A stretch of DNA of 64,000 nucleotides. Source: Clostridium frigidicarnis (lineage in GTDB: Bacteria > Bacillota > Clostridia > Clostridiales > Clostridiaceae). The first letter of the stretch is position 1. The number at the start of each line of letters is the position of its first letter. The stretch is taken from positions 1 to 64,000 of the forward strand of contig NZ_FOKI01000002.1 of the NCBI RefSeq assembly GCF_900111985.1, in the 5' to 3' direction. The notes below the pieces were generated by a model, which was not told the origin of the DNA, did no database searches, and saw only the letters and a list, made by a program, of their open reading frames with translations. The translations under genes were made by a program, and so were the position numbers. Shown here piece by piece: positions 1 through 8,500 of this stretch.

Positions 1-12
1 ATGGAAAAATAA
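1..12 (+). CDS. Possible 3' end of an upstream flagellar gene (partial)
   Basis: The window opens with an in-frame ATG-GAA-AAA-TAA. It ends 20 bases before the flgK start, a spacing typical of operon neighbours. In related clusters the gene here is usually the chaperone flgN, but only three codons are visible, so identity is a guess from gene order. Confidence 0.3.
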   Translation: MEK

Positions 13-32
13 AAAGATAAGGATGTGAAAAA

Positions 33-1802
33 ATGTCAGGATTATTCAGTACTTTTAATGTGGCAAAGAGAGGAATATCTGTTCAACAAAGATGTATAGA
101 TGTTACTTCTCATAATATTGCCAATGCAAACACACCAGGTTATAGTAGACAAAGGGCAAATATAACAACAACAAGACCTTTTGGAATGCCATCTATGCAG
201 GGGGCTTTTGAACCTGGACAACTTGGAACAGGGGCAGAAGTTTCGTCAATAAGTAGAATAAGAGATACATTTTTAGACTATCAGTTTAGAAGTGAGAGTA
301 GCACTTATGGGAAGTATGAACAAAGATATAAATTTTTAACTGAGGTTGAAGGGATTTTTAATGAGCCTTCAGACTCAGGAATATCAGATTTGATGGGAAA
401 ATTTTTTGATGCATGGCAAGAAGTTTCGAAAAATCCAAGTATTTCAAGAAATGTTCTTGTAGAACAAAGTAAAGCATTATCAAATGCTTTAAATCATGCA
501 AGTAATCAGCTTGATAAGGTAAGTAAAAATGCTGAAGGATTAATAAAAGATAGTGTATTTGAAATAAATAATATATTTAATCAGGTTAATCAATTAAATA
601 AAGAGATAAGAGCAGTAACAGTATCGGGGAAGACTCCAAATGATTTAATGGATAGAAGAGATTCACTGTTGGACGAGCTTAGTAAAAAGTTCAATATAGA
701 TATAGATAGAGAGCAACTTAATACAGTAACAGTGGGAGCTAATGATTCAGAGTATGGTGATTTTACATTTATCCAAGATACAGATGATAAAGATTTTAAT
801 AGATTATCATATGTTAATTCTATAGAGCCTAATCTCAAGCCTGATGGTACACCAGATGGAACATACAATGTAACTTATTATGAATTAGGTGATTCTAGTA
901 AACCCAAAACTATAAATATGAAGATGTCTAAGGATGATGCTAAAAAATTAGGTGATTCTAGAATACTTATGGCAGATAAGGATGGAAATCCAGTGGACAA
1001 GGATGGAAATCTTATTAAAGATGGTGGAGAGCCCGTGATTTTTGCTCCTACTAGTGGAGACTTAAAGGGACTAGCATCTATAAAAGATGATGTTAAGGTA
1101 TACAGAGATCAGTTAGATAATTTGGCAAAAGCATTAGCTATGGCAATAAACTCAGTTCATAGTGGAACAAATAAATCTTCAGAAGATGAACTTCCTTATT
1201 TTGTGAGTAAAGAATTTAATGAAAAATTGAAAAAGATAAAAAATGATAATAGTTTAGATGAGGATGAGAAAAAAAAGGCAATAAAAGAATTAACTAAGAC
1301 AGAAAATGAAAATATGGAGAAAAATATAACTTCGGGAAACTTAGAGCTGAATTGTGAAATTTCTGATGATCCAATGAAAATAAAAGTAGGAAAAGATGGG
1401 GCTGGAGAAAGCGACGGAAGCAAAGCATTGCTTATTGCTCAAATAAGAGATGCAATGTTACTAATACAAGATATGGATAAGGACATGACAAGAGATAAGT
1501 TTATAACGTTAACTTCAGAAGGTGGAATAGAATCAAATACTAAAGGAATGAAACTTGATGGGTATTTTAAAGACACAGTAAATAAACTTGGAGTTCAATG
1601 TCAAGAAGCTAAAAGAACAACAAAAAATCAATTAGATCTTTTGGCAGGATATGATGAGTCAAGACTATCAGTTTCAGGGGTTTCACTTGATGAGGAAATG
1701 GCAAACTTAATACAATTTCAACATGCCTATAGTGCAAATGCAAAAGTAATTTCAACAGTAGATGAACTTTTAGACGTTGTAATAAACGGACTAAAAAAAT
1801 AG
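33..1802 (+). CDS. flgK: Flagellar hook-associated protein 1 FlgK
   Basis: This 589-residue protein is the first hook-filament junction protein, exported through the flagellar secretion system and polymerised on the hook tip. The N-terminus (about residues 5-45) has the rod/hook-family signature with SHNIANANTPGYSRQR. The C-terminus has the matching helical D0 segment (SGVSLDEEMANLIQFQ to the end). The middle, about residues 250-450, is Lys/Asp-rich and poorly conserved, as expected for the surface domain. The start ATG follows AAGGATGT, which serves as the ribosome binding site and also resembles a CsrA GGA site. It is followed 12 bases later by flgL, so the two are almost certainly co-transcribed. 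Confidence 0.96.
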   Translation: MSGLFSTFNVAKRGISVQQRCIDVTSHNIANANTPGYSRQRANITTTRPFGMPSMQGAFEPGQLGTGAEVSSISRIRDTFLDYQFRSESSTYGKYEQRYKFLTEVEGIFNEPSDSGISDLMGKFFDAWQEVSKNPSISRNVLVEQSKALSNALNHASNQLDKVSKNAEGLIKDSVFEINNIFNQVNQLNKEIRAVTVSGKTPNDLMDRRDSLLDELSKKFNIDIDREQLNTVTVGANDSEYGDFTFIQDTDDKDFNRLSYVNSIEPNLKPDGTPDGTYNVTYYELGDSSKPKTINMKMSKDDAKKLGDSRILMADKDGNPVDKDGNLIKDGGEPVIFAPTSGDLKGLASIKDDVKVYRDQLDNLAKALAMAINSVHSGTNKSSEDELPYFVSKEFNEKLKKIKNDNSLDEDEKKKAIKELTKTENENMEKNITSGNLELNCEISDDPMKIKVGKDGAGESDGSKALLIAQIRDAMLLIQDMDKDMTRDKFITLTSEGGIESNTKGMKLDGYFKDTVNKLGVQCQEAKRTTKNQLDLLAGYDESRLSVSGVSLDEEMANLIQFQHAYSANAKVISTVDELLDVVINGLKK

Positions 1803-1814
1803 GAGGTATAGATT

Positions 1815-2876
1815 ATGAGAGTTACTAACAGCATGCTTTCAAGCAATTTTTTAAGAGATATGAGAAATAACCTTGAAACAATGCAAACACTTGAAAATCA
1901 GCTTACATCAGGTAAAGAGATAAGAAGACCATCTGATAATCCATTTAAGGTTGCGAGAAGTATGCAGCTTCACGGGGATATACTAGCCAATAAGCAATAC
2001 AATGAAAATATAAAAGACACAATAAACTGGCTTGATACAACTGATACAGCATTAAATCAAACAACAAACACTCTTCAAAGAATAAGAGAGCTTATGGTTT
2101 CAGCTGGTAATGGTGGATATGGAACAGATGAAAGAAAAGCTATATGTGATGAAATTAATGAGAAAATTGGGGAGCTTGGTCAAGTTTTAAACACAAATTT
2201 TGATGGGAAATATGTGTTTGGAGGCACTAAAGGAACCTCGAAACCTATGGCTGCAGTTGAGGATACAGATGGACGTAATCATATTGTATACGCTACGAAG
2301 GATGGAAATTATTTGAATAGTGAAGGTAAACTATTAAAGAAGACATCAGAGGGCAAGTTAGAAATATCAGGAGGGGAACCAGAGGTTGTAGAGCCTCCTA
2401 ATGATCCAGATAAGTATAAAGAAGAATATATGCATATATCTCAGGATCTAGCTACAGAGATATCTCAAGGAGTTACAATAGAGTATAATGTTACGTCAAG
2501 GGACATATTTGAGTTTAAAGATAGCAAAGGAACTAATAGTAATTTAATGGATTTGCTTAATGATATAACTAAGAATTTGAATGACCCTGATGGGGTATCT
2601 AAGCTTACTGGCGAAAATTTAGATGATATAACAAAAGCTATGGATAATGTTTTGAAAATTAGATCAGAGGTGGGAGCAAAACAAAATAGAATGGATGCAG
2701 CAAAGGAACAAAATACAGAAGAAAACTTTAATTTAACTGATATATTATCTAAAACTGAAGATATAGATTTTGTAGAAAAACAAATGGAGTTTGCAACAAT
2801 GCAGACAGTTTACGTTGCATCACTTCAAACTTCAGCTAGAGTTCTTCAACCATCTCTTATGGATTATTTAAGGTAG
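1815..2876 (+). CDS. flgL: Flagellar hook-associated protein 3 FlgL
   Basis: This 353-residue second junction protein sits between FlgK and the filament. The flagellin-like N-terminal D0/D1 helix is clear (MRVTNSMLSSNFLRDM, then LTSGKEIRRPSDNPFKVARS). The C-terminal helix ends SARVLQPSLMDYLR. It is shorter than flagellin 1 and has a small variable central domain, about residues 130-235. The TAGGAGG ribosome site is well spaced from ATG 1815. It lies between flgK and fliW, the usual order in Gram-positive flagellar clusters. Confidence 0.96.
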   Translation: MRVTNSMLSSNFLRDMRNNLETMQTLENQLTSGKEIRRPSDNPFKVARSMQLHGDILANKQYNENIKDTINWLDTTDTALNQTTNTLQRIRELMVSAGNGGYGTDERKAICDEINEKIGELGQVLNTNFDGKYVFGGTKGTSKPMAAVEDTDGRNHIVYATKDGNYLNSEGKLLKKTSEGKLEISGGEPEVVEPPNDPDKYKEEYMHISQDLATEISQGVTIEYNVTSRDIFEFKDSKGTNSNLMDLLNDITKNLNDPDGVSKLTGENLDDITKAMDNVLKIRSEVGAKQNRMDAAKEQNTEENFNLTDILSKTEDIDFVEKQMEFATMQTVYVASLQTSARVLQPSLMDYLR

Positions 2877-2888
2877 GGGTGGAGTAAA

Positions 2889-3314
2889 ATGATATTAGAA
2901 AGTAAAATACATGGAACTATAGAATATGAAGAAAATGATATCATAGTATTTAAAAAATCCATTCTTGGGTTTAGTGATTTAAATAAATTTATTTTATTTG
3001 ATTTAAAGGATAATGCCGCGTTTAAGGTGCTTCATTCAATAGAAGACACTTCAATAGGATTTATAGTAATAAATCCATTTGATTTTTTTAAAGAATATGA
3101 ATTTAAACTTAATAATAAGGTTATAAAAAATGTAAAAATAGAAGATACAAATGAAGTTATGGTATTAAATACAATAACTATTAATAATGAAGTTAAGAAA
3201 ATAACCACAAACTTAAGAGCACCTATAATAATAAATATAAATAAGTCCTTAGGGGAACAAATAGTATTAGAGAGTGAAAAATATAAAATAAAGGAACCCC
3301 TAGTTAAGGAGTGA
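2889..3314 (+). CDS. fliW: Flagellar assembly factor FliW (CsrA antagonist)
   Basis: This 141-residue protein matches FliW in length and pattern, including [16 protein letters not shown] near the N-terminus and NLRAPIIIN near the C-terminus. In Bacillus, FliW binds free flagellin; when flagellin is exported, FliW is released and binds CsrA, lifting repression of flagellin translation. Its place directly before csrA, 4 bases apart, is the hallmark of this switch. The start ATG follows GGGGTGGAG. The regulatory role is taken from the family; the gene pair is seen directly. Confidence 0.95.
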   Translation: MILESKIHGTIEYEENDIIVFKKSILGFSDLNKFILFDLKDNAAFKVLHSIEDTSIGFIVINPFDFFKEYEFKLNNKVIKNVKIEDTNEVMVLNTITINNEVKKITTNLRAPIIININKSLGEQIVLESEKYKIKEPLVKE

Positions 3315-3318
3315 TAAA

Positions 3319-3528
3319 ATGCTAGTTATTTCAAGAAAAAAAGGTGAAAGCATTCGTATAGGTGATGATATAGAGATTACTGTGGTTAAGGCAGAGGATG
3401 GTACTGTAAAACTTGCTATAGATGCACCAAGAAACATACAAATATTAAGAAAAGAATTATTAAGAGCCATAGAAGAAGAAAATAAAAAAGCTAGTAATAT
3501 GGATTTATCCCTGCTAAAACATATCTAA
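3319..3528 (+). CDS. csrA: Carbon storage / translational regulator CsrA
   Basis: This 69-residue RNA-binding protein has the CsrA start [18 protein letters not shown] and keeps the conserved A36-P37 and Arg44 that contact GGA motifs. The tail after residue 50 is extended, as in CsrA proteins paired with FliW. It represses translation by covering Shine-Dalgarno GGA sites. The likely targets here are the leaders of flagellin 1 (6885-6916), flagellin 2 (about 8649-8697) and flgE (19453-19521), all rich in GGA. AAGGAGTG precedes ATG 3319. Confidence 0.96.
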   Translation: MLVISRKKGESIRIGDDIEITVVKAEDGTVKLAIDAPRNIQILRKELLRAIEEENKKASNMDLSLLKHI

Positions 3529-3554
3529 AAATCTTTTAATAAGAGGTGTTTAAC

Positions 3555-3902
3555 ATGGAAGTTACAAAACTTGGTCAAGGAAGACAAGAAATGTCAAACA
3601 ATGTTGAGAAAGTAGTAAGTTACTCAAACACTAAGGATGATAATGAAGCATTAGGATTAAAAGATAATGAATTAAAAAAAGAAGATCTAGATAAAGCAAT
3701 GAATAAGCTAAATAAGTTTTGGGATGATGAAAATATAAAGGTTGAATATAATACTCATGAGAAGTTTAGAAATTCTATAATTATAAAAATAACTAATAAA
3801 GAAACTCATGAGGTTCTTATGGAAGTACCTCCAAAAAAAATCTTAGACATGGTAGCAAAGATGTGTGAAATGGTGGGGGTACTCATTGATAAAAAGGCAT
3901 AA
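3555..3902 (+). CDS. flaG: FlaG family flagellar protein
   Basis: This 115-residue protein has the FlaG C-terminal pattern: LRFEYNxH-like KVEYNTHEKFRNSIIIK, then EVLMEVPPKKILDMVAKM. FlaG proteins are thought to influence filament length; the exact role is not settled. The start is ATG 3555, 6 bases after AAGAGGTG. An upstream in-frame GTG at 3546 lies inside the ribosome site and is unlikely to be used. It sits between csrA and fliS in a filament-assembly block. Confidence 0.88.
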   Translation: MEVTKLGQGRQEMSNNVEKVVSYSNTKDDNEALGLKDNELKKEDLDKAMNKLNKFWDDENIKVEYNTHEKFRNSIIIKITNKETHEVLMEVPPKKILDMVAKMCEMVGVLIDKKA

Positions 3903-3923
3903 TAATTGGAGGGTTTATAGAAA

Positions 3924-4304
3924 ATGATGTATGGAAATAAAGGTTTCAATGCATATAAGAATAATAGTGTAAATTATGCATCAAAAGATCAACTTCTTTT
4001 AATGCTCGTCGATGGAGCAGTTAAGTTTGCTAAAATAAGCAGACAAGCCATAGCTGATAAAGATATAAAGAAAGCTCATGAAAGCATAATTAGAACTCAA
4101 GATATATTTATAGAACTCATGGCTACACTAGATAGAAGTAATGGGCAATGGTCAGAGCAAATATTTAGAGTTTATGAATTCATAAATTCTAGACTTGTTG
4201 AGGCAAATCTTAAAAAAAGTGTTGAGATAATGGATGAAGTATTACCTCTTATAGAGGATGTAAGAGATACTTGGAATGAAGCATATAAACTTTCTAAAAA
4301 ATAA
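3924..4304 (+). CDS. fliS: Flagellin export chaperone FliS
   Basis: This 126-residue helical protein starts with AYKNNSVNYASKDQLLLMLVDGAVKFAK, matching FliS (NxxxTASPxxLlxMLYdGa). FliS binds the disordered C-terminus of flagellin in the cytoplasm, stops premature polymerisation and delivers it to FlhA. GGAGGG precedes the ATG; ATG 3927 is an alternative start. It is followed 16 bases later by fliD, the usual partner in the fliS-fliD pair. Confidence 0.94.
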   Translation: MMYGNKGFNAYKNNSVNYASKDQLLLMLVDGAVKFAKISRQAIADKDIKKAHESIIRTQDIFIELMATLDRSNGQWSEQIFRVYEFINSRLVEANLKKSVEIMDEVLPLIEDVRDTWNEAYKLSKK

Positions 4305-4320
4305 ATAGGAGGATAGGTAT

Positions 4321-6348
4321 ATGAGAATAAATGGATTTAGTGGAATAGATGTAGATACTATGGTTAAAGATATGATGAAACCATATAATGTAAAGGTAGA
4401 CAAGCAAAAGCAACAAAGGGATTTAATAAAGTGGAAACAGGATTTATATAGAGATGTAACAAAAGATATGAGGGGGATGTACAATAAGTACTTTGATGTT
4501 TTATCAAAGGATTATTTGCTTTCAACAAGCAATTTATCTTCTACAAAGGCGGAGTCAAAGGATTCAAGTATTTTAAATGTATCAGGATTATCGGGAGCTA
4601 AATCTGGAACGTATAAAGTTAATATAGATAAATTAGCTACCACTGCAAGTGTTAAGTCAGAGATTAATTTAAAAGATGGAATTAATACTAAATTAGACTT
4701 AGATTCAGATGTAACACTAACATTTAATATTAATGGAAAAGATAAAGAAGTAGTTATAAAACAAGGTTCTACTGTGGAAGAGATGATGAATACAATAAAT
4801 GGATCTTTAAAGGATTCAGATATAAAAGCAAGCTATAGTGAATTTACTGGAGGATTAACTATAGAAAACACCAAAACAGGGAATAATAGCAGTTTGCAAG
4901 TAAAAGGATTAGATAATATAAAAATAGATGGGAAAGCTGTTTTTGGAATTGGTGGGACTACTCTTACAAAAGGTGATTTAGACTTTACTGAAATATTAGC
5001 TAAAAATAAAGAGTTGAGTTTATCTTCATTAAAAGGAAATACTATAAAGTTTAAGGGTAAAGATACTGATGGAAACGAAGTTGAAAAAGAGGTTGTTATC
5101 GAAGAAGAGGATACAATTGAAAGCCTTGAAAAAAAATTAACAGATGAAGGAGCAACTGTTAACTTTGAAGATGGTAAACTTAAGGTAAATGACGAAGAAA
5201 AGTTAGATGCAAGAAATGCTATAACAAAAGATACATCGTTAAAGCCACTTTTTGGTAAAGAACTTCAAATAGGTGATGAAAAAATAACTATACAAGATAC
5301 TGACACACTAGAATCACTAGCTTTAAAAATCAATAAAACAACTGAAAGATCCGTATCACTTGCTGGTGGAAAAATAGCTCTTGAAGTTCAAGGAGATAAG
5401 GCAATATCTTTTAGTGATTCTGGAGTAAAAGTAGAGAGTCAAAAATTTAATGAAATAAATGGACATGATGCTGAGTTTGAAATTATCTTACCTGGAAGTA
5501 ACAAACCAATTAAGCAAACAAGTGAAAAAAATATATTCACAAAAGATAATATAACCTTTAATTTTAATGATATTGGGGAAACAACCTTTACAGTTAAAAA
5601 TGATGTTTCGGGTGCAGTAGATAAAATAACAGGATTTATTGATGATTATAATAAACTTGTTAGTGATATGTATTCAAAAGTTACAACAAAAAAGAATAAA
5701 ATGGGAGAGTATCTTCCTCTTACAGATGAACAAAAAAAAGATATGTCTGAAGATGAAATTAAGAGATGGGAAGAAAAGGGAAAAACTGGATTGCTAAAAG
5801 GAGATATGCTTCTAAATTCTATATTGGGAGATATGAGAGGTGTATTTGATTCATATACTGGAATGGGTAAAGAATTAAACAAAATAGGCATAAGTTTAAG
5901 TGAAGATACTACTAAGCCAAATTGCCTAGACATAGATAAAGATAAATTAGCTAAGGCTCTTGAAAATGATGGTGAAGATGTTATCAATATGCTTATTTCA
6001 ACAGAACAAATTCAAGCAACAAAACATAATGGAGAACCTATAGTAGATAGTAAAGGTAAGCCAGTTATGGTTTCTAAGGGAGTATTTGCTAAACTAAAAG
6101 ATAAAACTCGGGATGCTTGTATGAAATATCAATCTACACTTTCTGAAAAAGCAGGTGTTTATGGAGCAACTGGTGATGATGAGCTAAGCAAAGCTATTAC
6201 TAAAAGGAATGATAAAATAAAAGAAATGGAAAAAGATTTACAAGTAAGAGAACAAGCCTTTTATGTAAAATTTTCAAGGTTAGAACAAGCTATGAATAAA
6301 TTTAATTCACAGCAATCAGCACTTTCTCAACAATTTGGAGGCATGTAA
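4321..6348 (+). CDS. fliD: Flagellar filament cap protein FliD (HAP2)
   Basis: This 675-residue cap protein folds flagellin monomers at the filament tip. The N-terminal domain (MRINGFSGIDVDTMVKDMM) and the C-terminal FliD_C region with its coiled coil (YGATGDDELSKAI... to QQFGGM) are recognisable. The middle is long and repeats FliD/flagellin-like IN modules such as KDKEVVIKQGSTVEEMMNTIN. It has a strong AGGAGGA site. The stop codon overlaps the next gene's ATG by one base, indicating translational coupling. Confidence 0.94.
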   Translation: MRINGFSGIDVDTMVKDMMKPYNVKVDKQKQQRDLIKWKQDLYRDVTKDMRGMYNKYFDVLSKDYLLSTSNLSSTKAESKDSSILNVSGLSGAKSGTYKVNIDKLATTASVKSEINLKDGINTKLDLDSDVTLTFNINGKDKEVVIKQGSTVEEMMNTINGSLKDSDIKASYSEFTGGLTIENTKTGNNSSLQVKGLDNIKIDGKAVFGIGGTTLTKGDLDFTEILAKNKELSLSSLKGNTIKFKGKDTDGNEVEKEVVIEEEDTIESLEKKLTDEGATVNFEDGKLKVNDEEKLDARNAITKDTSLKPLFGKELQIGDEKITIQDTDTLESLALKINKTTERSVSLAGGKIALEVQGDKAISFSDSGVKVESQKFNEINGHDAEFEIILPGSNKPIKQTSEKNIFTKDNITFNFNDIGETTFTVKNDVSGAVDKITGFIDDYNKLVSDMYSKVTTKKNKMGEYLPLTDEQKKDMSEDEIKRWEEKGKTGLLKGDMLLNSILGDMRGVFDSYTGMGKELNKIGISLSEDTTKPNCLDIDKDKLAKALENDGEDVINMLISTEQIQATKHNGEPIVDSKGKPVMVSKGVFAKLKDKTRDACMKYQSTLSEKAGVYGATGDDELSKAITKRNDKIKEMEKDLQVREQAFYVKFSRLEQAMNKFNSQQSALSQQFGGM

Positions 6349-6674
6349 TGTCAAATCCAAAGATCCTTTTAAATATATATAAAGAAGAAACAGAAAAAAT
6401 ATTAGAAGCAGTAGAAGAAGAAAATCTTGATGTTATAGATGAAATGTTTAACAAAAGGCAAGAAATAATAGAAGAGTTAAAGAAATATGATTTGAAAGTA
6501 TATAAAAAAGAATTCAGCGATAATATAGTTCCACTAGAAAAAAAGCTTAAGATTGTAATGGAAGAAAAAAAACAATATTTTAAAGAAGAACTTTTTAAAA
6601 TAAGAAAACAAAAAACAGCAAATAAAGCATATAATAATGGTAATTTTAATAGTATATTCAATAAAAAAGTTTAA
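6348..6674 (+). CDS. FliT-like small flagellar protein
   Basis: This 108-residue highly charged helical protein immediately follows fliD with a one-base stop/start overlap. Position, size and predicted coiled coil (residues 10-90, rich in Glu and Lys) fit a FliT-like chaperone for FliD. Direct sequence identity to FliT is weak, so the assignment rests mainly on context. It is the last gene before the flagellin promoters. Confidence 0.6.
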   Translation: MSNPKILLNIYKEETEKILEAVEEENLDVIDEMFNKRQEIIEELKKYDLKVYKKEFSDNIVPLEKKLKIVMEEKKQYFKEELFKIRKQKTANKAYNNGNFNSIFNKKV

Positions 6675-6682
6675 ATTTTTAC

Positions 6683-6709
6683 TAAAGAATACTTTTGTTT
6701 ATACGATAA
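6683..6709 (+). promoter_or_regulatory. Sigma-28 (FliA/SigD) promoter, distal copy
   Basis: TAAA at 6683-6686, exactly 15 bases, then TACGATAA at 6702-6709. The known sigma-28 consensus is TAAA-N15-GCCGATAA. The target is flagellin 1 downstream and the cognate sigma factor is encoded at 30.9 kb. Confidence 0.75.
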
Positions 6710-6762
6710 AATTATTGTTGGCTATCTTAATAGTATTTTATTATAAAAAAATATAAAAACTA

Positions 6763-6789
6763 TAAAGTATAAGACTTTTAACACGATAA
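6763..6789 (+). promoter_or_regulatory. Sigma-28 (FliA/SigD) promoter, proximal copy
   Basis: TAAA at 6763-6766, exactly 15 bases, then CACGATAA at 6782-6789. It repeats the distal promoter 80 bases downstream with the same spacing, giving tandem late promoters for flagellin 1. Transcription would start near 6797 and give a leader of about 130 bases. Confidence 0.75.
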
Positions 6790-6884
6790 AATAATTAGTT
6801 GATTAAAAATTTTATAAAAATATAAAGTTACTATATTTTTATATGATATTAACATTAGATAATCAACAAAAAATAAAAAATATA

Positions 6885-6916
6885 CCACAAGGATGTGGAG
6901 AAAAACTCAAGGAGGA
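6885..6916 (+). promoter_or_regulatory. Putative CsrA-binding leader of flagellin 1
   Basis: CCAC (6885-6888) and GTGG (6895-6898) can form a stem presenting AAGGAT in its loop. ACAAGGATGT matches 10 of 10 positions of the core of the known CsrA SELEX consensus (ACARGGAUGU). A second GGA pair lies in the Shine-Dalgarno at 6909-6916. This is the two-site layout known for the B. subtilis hag leader. CsrA binding is inferred. Confidence 0.65.
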
Positions 6917-6924
6917 TTTTTATT

Positions 6925-8286
6925 ATGATAATTAATCACAATATGAACGCAATGAACGCTCATAGAAATATGGGTATGAACGTAGGAAATGCAGGAAAAT
7001 CAATGGAGAAATTATCTTCAGGATTAAGAATCAACAGAGCTGGAGATGATGCTGCAGGTCTTGCTATATCTGAAAAGATGAGAGGTCAAATAAGAGGATT
7101 AGATCAAGCATCAAGAAACTCTCAAGATGGTATATCAATGATACAAACAGCAGAAGGTGGATTAAACGAAACTCATTCAATTCTTCAAAGAATGAGAGAA
7201 TTAGCAGTTCAAGCATCAAATGATACAAACAATACTGCAGATAGGGGCCAAATCCAAAAGGAAATGGACCAATTAAGAAACGAAATTGATAGAATAGGAA
7301 ACACTACAGAATTTAATACTAAGAAATTATTAAATGGTGATTCTGATGTTAAAGCTACATTAGGAGATACTCTTAAAGATGTAATTAAAATTACTGGAAG
7401 TTCTGATAAAACTAAAGTTGGTACAGAATTAGAAATAACTGATGTTACAAAAGCTACAGAATCTAAGTCAGCTGAATTTGGAACAGCTCTTGGAACTAAC
7501 CAAGTTGCTGCAGCTGATAATGGTAAAGAATTAGAGATAAATGGTGTAAAAATAAAATTAGCAACAGGTGATACAGTAGATGATTTAAATAAGAAGCTTA
7601 AAGAAGCTGGATCAGATGTTACATTATCAGAAGATGGAACATCTAAGAAGTTAGTTGCAACTTCTAAAGCTGTAGGTTCAGATGCTAAATTATCTATAAA
7701 ATTTGATGGTGCAGATGTAGCAGCAACCGCAGGTAAAGATGCTACAGTTAAGACTAAAGATGGCACAGTTTATACAGGAAAAGGTAATACTGTAACTTTA
7801 GGTTCTCAAGCAGGAGATGCTGAAGGATTGAAGATAGAAGTTGAGAAGGATGCTGCTGGATTAGCAGCTAAAAATACTGTGAAAGTTGATAATGTTGGAG
7901 CAAACCTACAAATAGGTGCTAATGAAGGACAAAACATAGCATTATCAATAGGAGATATGAGAGCGGAAGCTTTAGGAGTTAATGCTATAGATGTAAGCGA
8001 TGCTAAAAAAGCTGATGCAACAGTTACAACTATACAAAGTGCTATAGATAAAGTATCAACTGAAAGATCAAAGCTTGGTGCTTATCAAAATAGATTAGAG
8101 CATACTATAAACAACTTAAGCACATCATCAGAAAACTTACAAGCAGCAGAATCAAGAGTAAGAGACGTTGATATGGCAAAAGAAATGATGAGTTTCTCAA
8201 AGAATAACATACTTCAACAAGCTGCACAAGCAATGCTTTCTCAAGCTAATCAACAACCACAAGGAGTACTTCAATTATTAAGATAG
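6925..8286 (+). CDS. fliC: Flagellin (major filament protein)
   Basis: This 453-residue flagellin has a highly conserved N-terminal D0/D1 region (MIINHNMNAMNAHRNMG, then LSSGLRINRAGDDAAGLAIS, to about residue 140). The C-terminal D1/D0 region (about 370-453) ends ANQQPQGVLQLLR. The central 160-365 part is variable, with flagellin IN-like strands and many Ala/Asp/Lys. The start is ATG 6925, preceded by AAGGAGGA. An in-frame GTG at 6895 would put the ribosome site and the CsrA hairpin inside the gene, so I reject it. Two sigma-28 promoters and a putative CsrA site precede it, and a terminator follows. Base composition and codon use look like a highly expressed gene. Confidence 0.97.
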   Translation: MIINHNMNAMNAHRNMGMNVGNAGKSMEKLSSGLRINRAGDDAAGLAISEKMRGQIRGLDQASRNSQDGISMIQTAEGGLNETHSILQRMRELAVQASNDTNNTADRGQIQKEMDQLRNEIDRIGNTTEFNTKKLLNGDSDVKATLGDTLKDVIKITGSSDKTKVGTELEITDVTKATESKSAEFGTALGTNQVAAADNGKELEINGVKIKLATGDTVDDLNKKLKEAGSDVTLSEDGTSKKLVATSKAVGSDAKLSIKFDGADVAATAGKDATVKTKDGTVYTGKGNTVTLGSQAGDAEGLKIEVEKDAAGLAAKNTVKVDNVGANLQIGANEGQNIALSIGDMRAEALGVNAIDVSDAKKADATVTTIQSAIDKVSTERSKLGAYQNRLEHTINNLSTSSENLQAAESRVRDVDMAKEMMSFSKNNILQQAAQAMLSQANQQPQGVLQLLR

Positions 8287-8304
8287 TAAATTAGATTATA
8301 TAGA

Positions 8305-8332
8305 AGTCGGGGATATATCTCTCCGGCTTTTT
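8305..8332 (+). terminator. Terminator after flagellin 1
   Basis: AGTCGGGGA (8305-8313) pairs with TCTCCGGCT (8320-8328) with two G-U pairs, followed by a T-run to 8332. It lies 19 bases after the flagellin stop. Confidence 0.8.
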
Positions 8333-8348
8333 CTTATATTACAAAATT

Positions 8349-8500
8349 TAAATAAATGCTTTAGATAAGGATAATATTTAATACAACAATATATGCTATT
8401 CTTAAATATTCATTTAATGAATGCATTTTAAATTGTTGTAGGGGACGGAAGATACAAATAGAAAATGAAAAAGGATTTCTAGATTTTAGAGGTCCTTTTT
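8349..8500 (+). ncRNA. Candidate flagellin-adjacent small RNA
   Basis: A sigma-28-like promoter (TAAA 8349-8352, N14, AAGGATAA 8367-8374) would start RNA near 8382. There TACAACAAT begins a 9-base stem with ATTGTTGTA (8432-8440). Smaller nested stems are ATGC/GCAT (8393-8396/8423-8426) and ATTCA/TGAAT (8408-8412/8418-8422). A single-stranded GGGGACGGAAG (8441-8451) follows. The RNA ends in a 12-bp hairpin (8470-8481/8487-8498) with a T-run, so it would be about 120 bases long. No ORF or known riboswitch consensus was recognised. The promoter spacing is one base short of consensus, so this is only a candidate. Confidence 0.35.
8468..8500 (+). terminator. Second terminator between the flagellins
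   Basis: AAAGGATTTCTA (8470-8481) pairs with TAGAGGTCCTTT (8487-8498) over 12 bp with two G-U pairs. The flanking A- and T-runs make it bidirectional in form. It lies 135 bases past the flagellin-1 terminator, so it should serve a separate transcript. Confidence 0.75.

Noticed and set aside
5646-5987. Minus-strand open frame inside fliD (and similar ones inside fliF, fliG, fliI)
   Set aside because: No ribosome site, Ser/Phe/Leu-rich composition expected from reading AT-rich genes backwards, and full overlap with clear flagellar genes.
6895-6924. Upstream GTG start for flagellin 1
   Set aside because: It would translate through the AAGGAGGA ribosome site; flagellins typically begin at MIINHN as encoded from 6925.
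7209-7766. A 185-codon open frame on the minus strand inside flagellin 1
   Set aside because: It is antisense to a strongly biased coding region rich in Ala/Asp/Thr codons, has no ribosome site and encodes low-complexity hydrophobic sequence. It is a shadow of the flagellin frame.
8349-8500. A c-di-GMP riboswitch before flagellin 2
   Set aside because: Neither the GEMM-I nor the class II conserved cores could be recognised, although such riboswitches control flagella in other clostridia. Kept as a generic small-RNA candidate instead.
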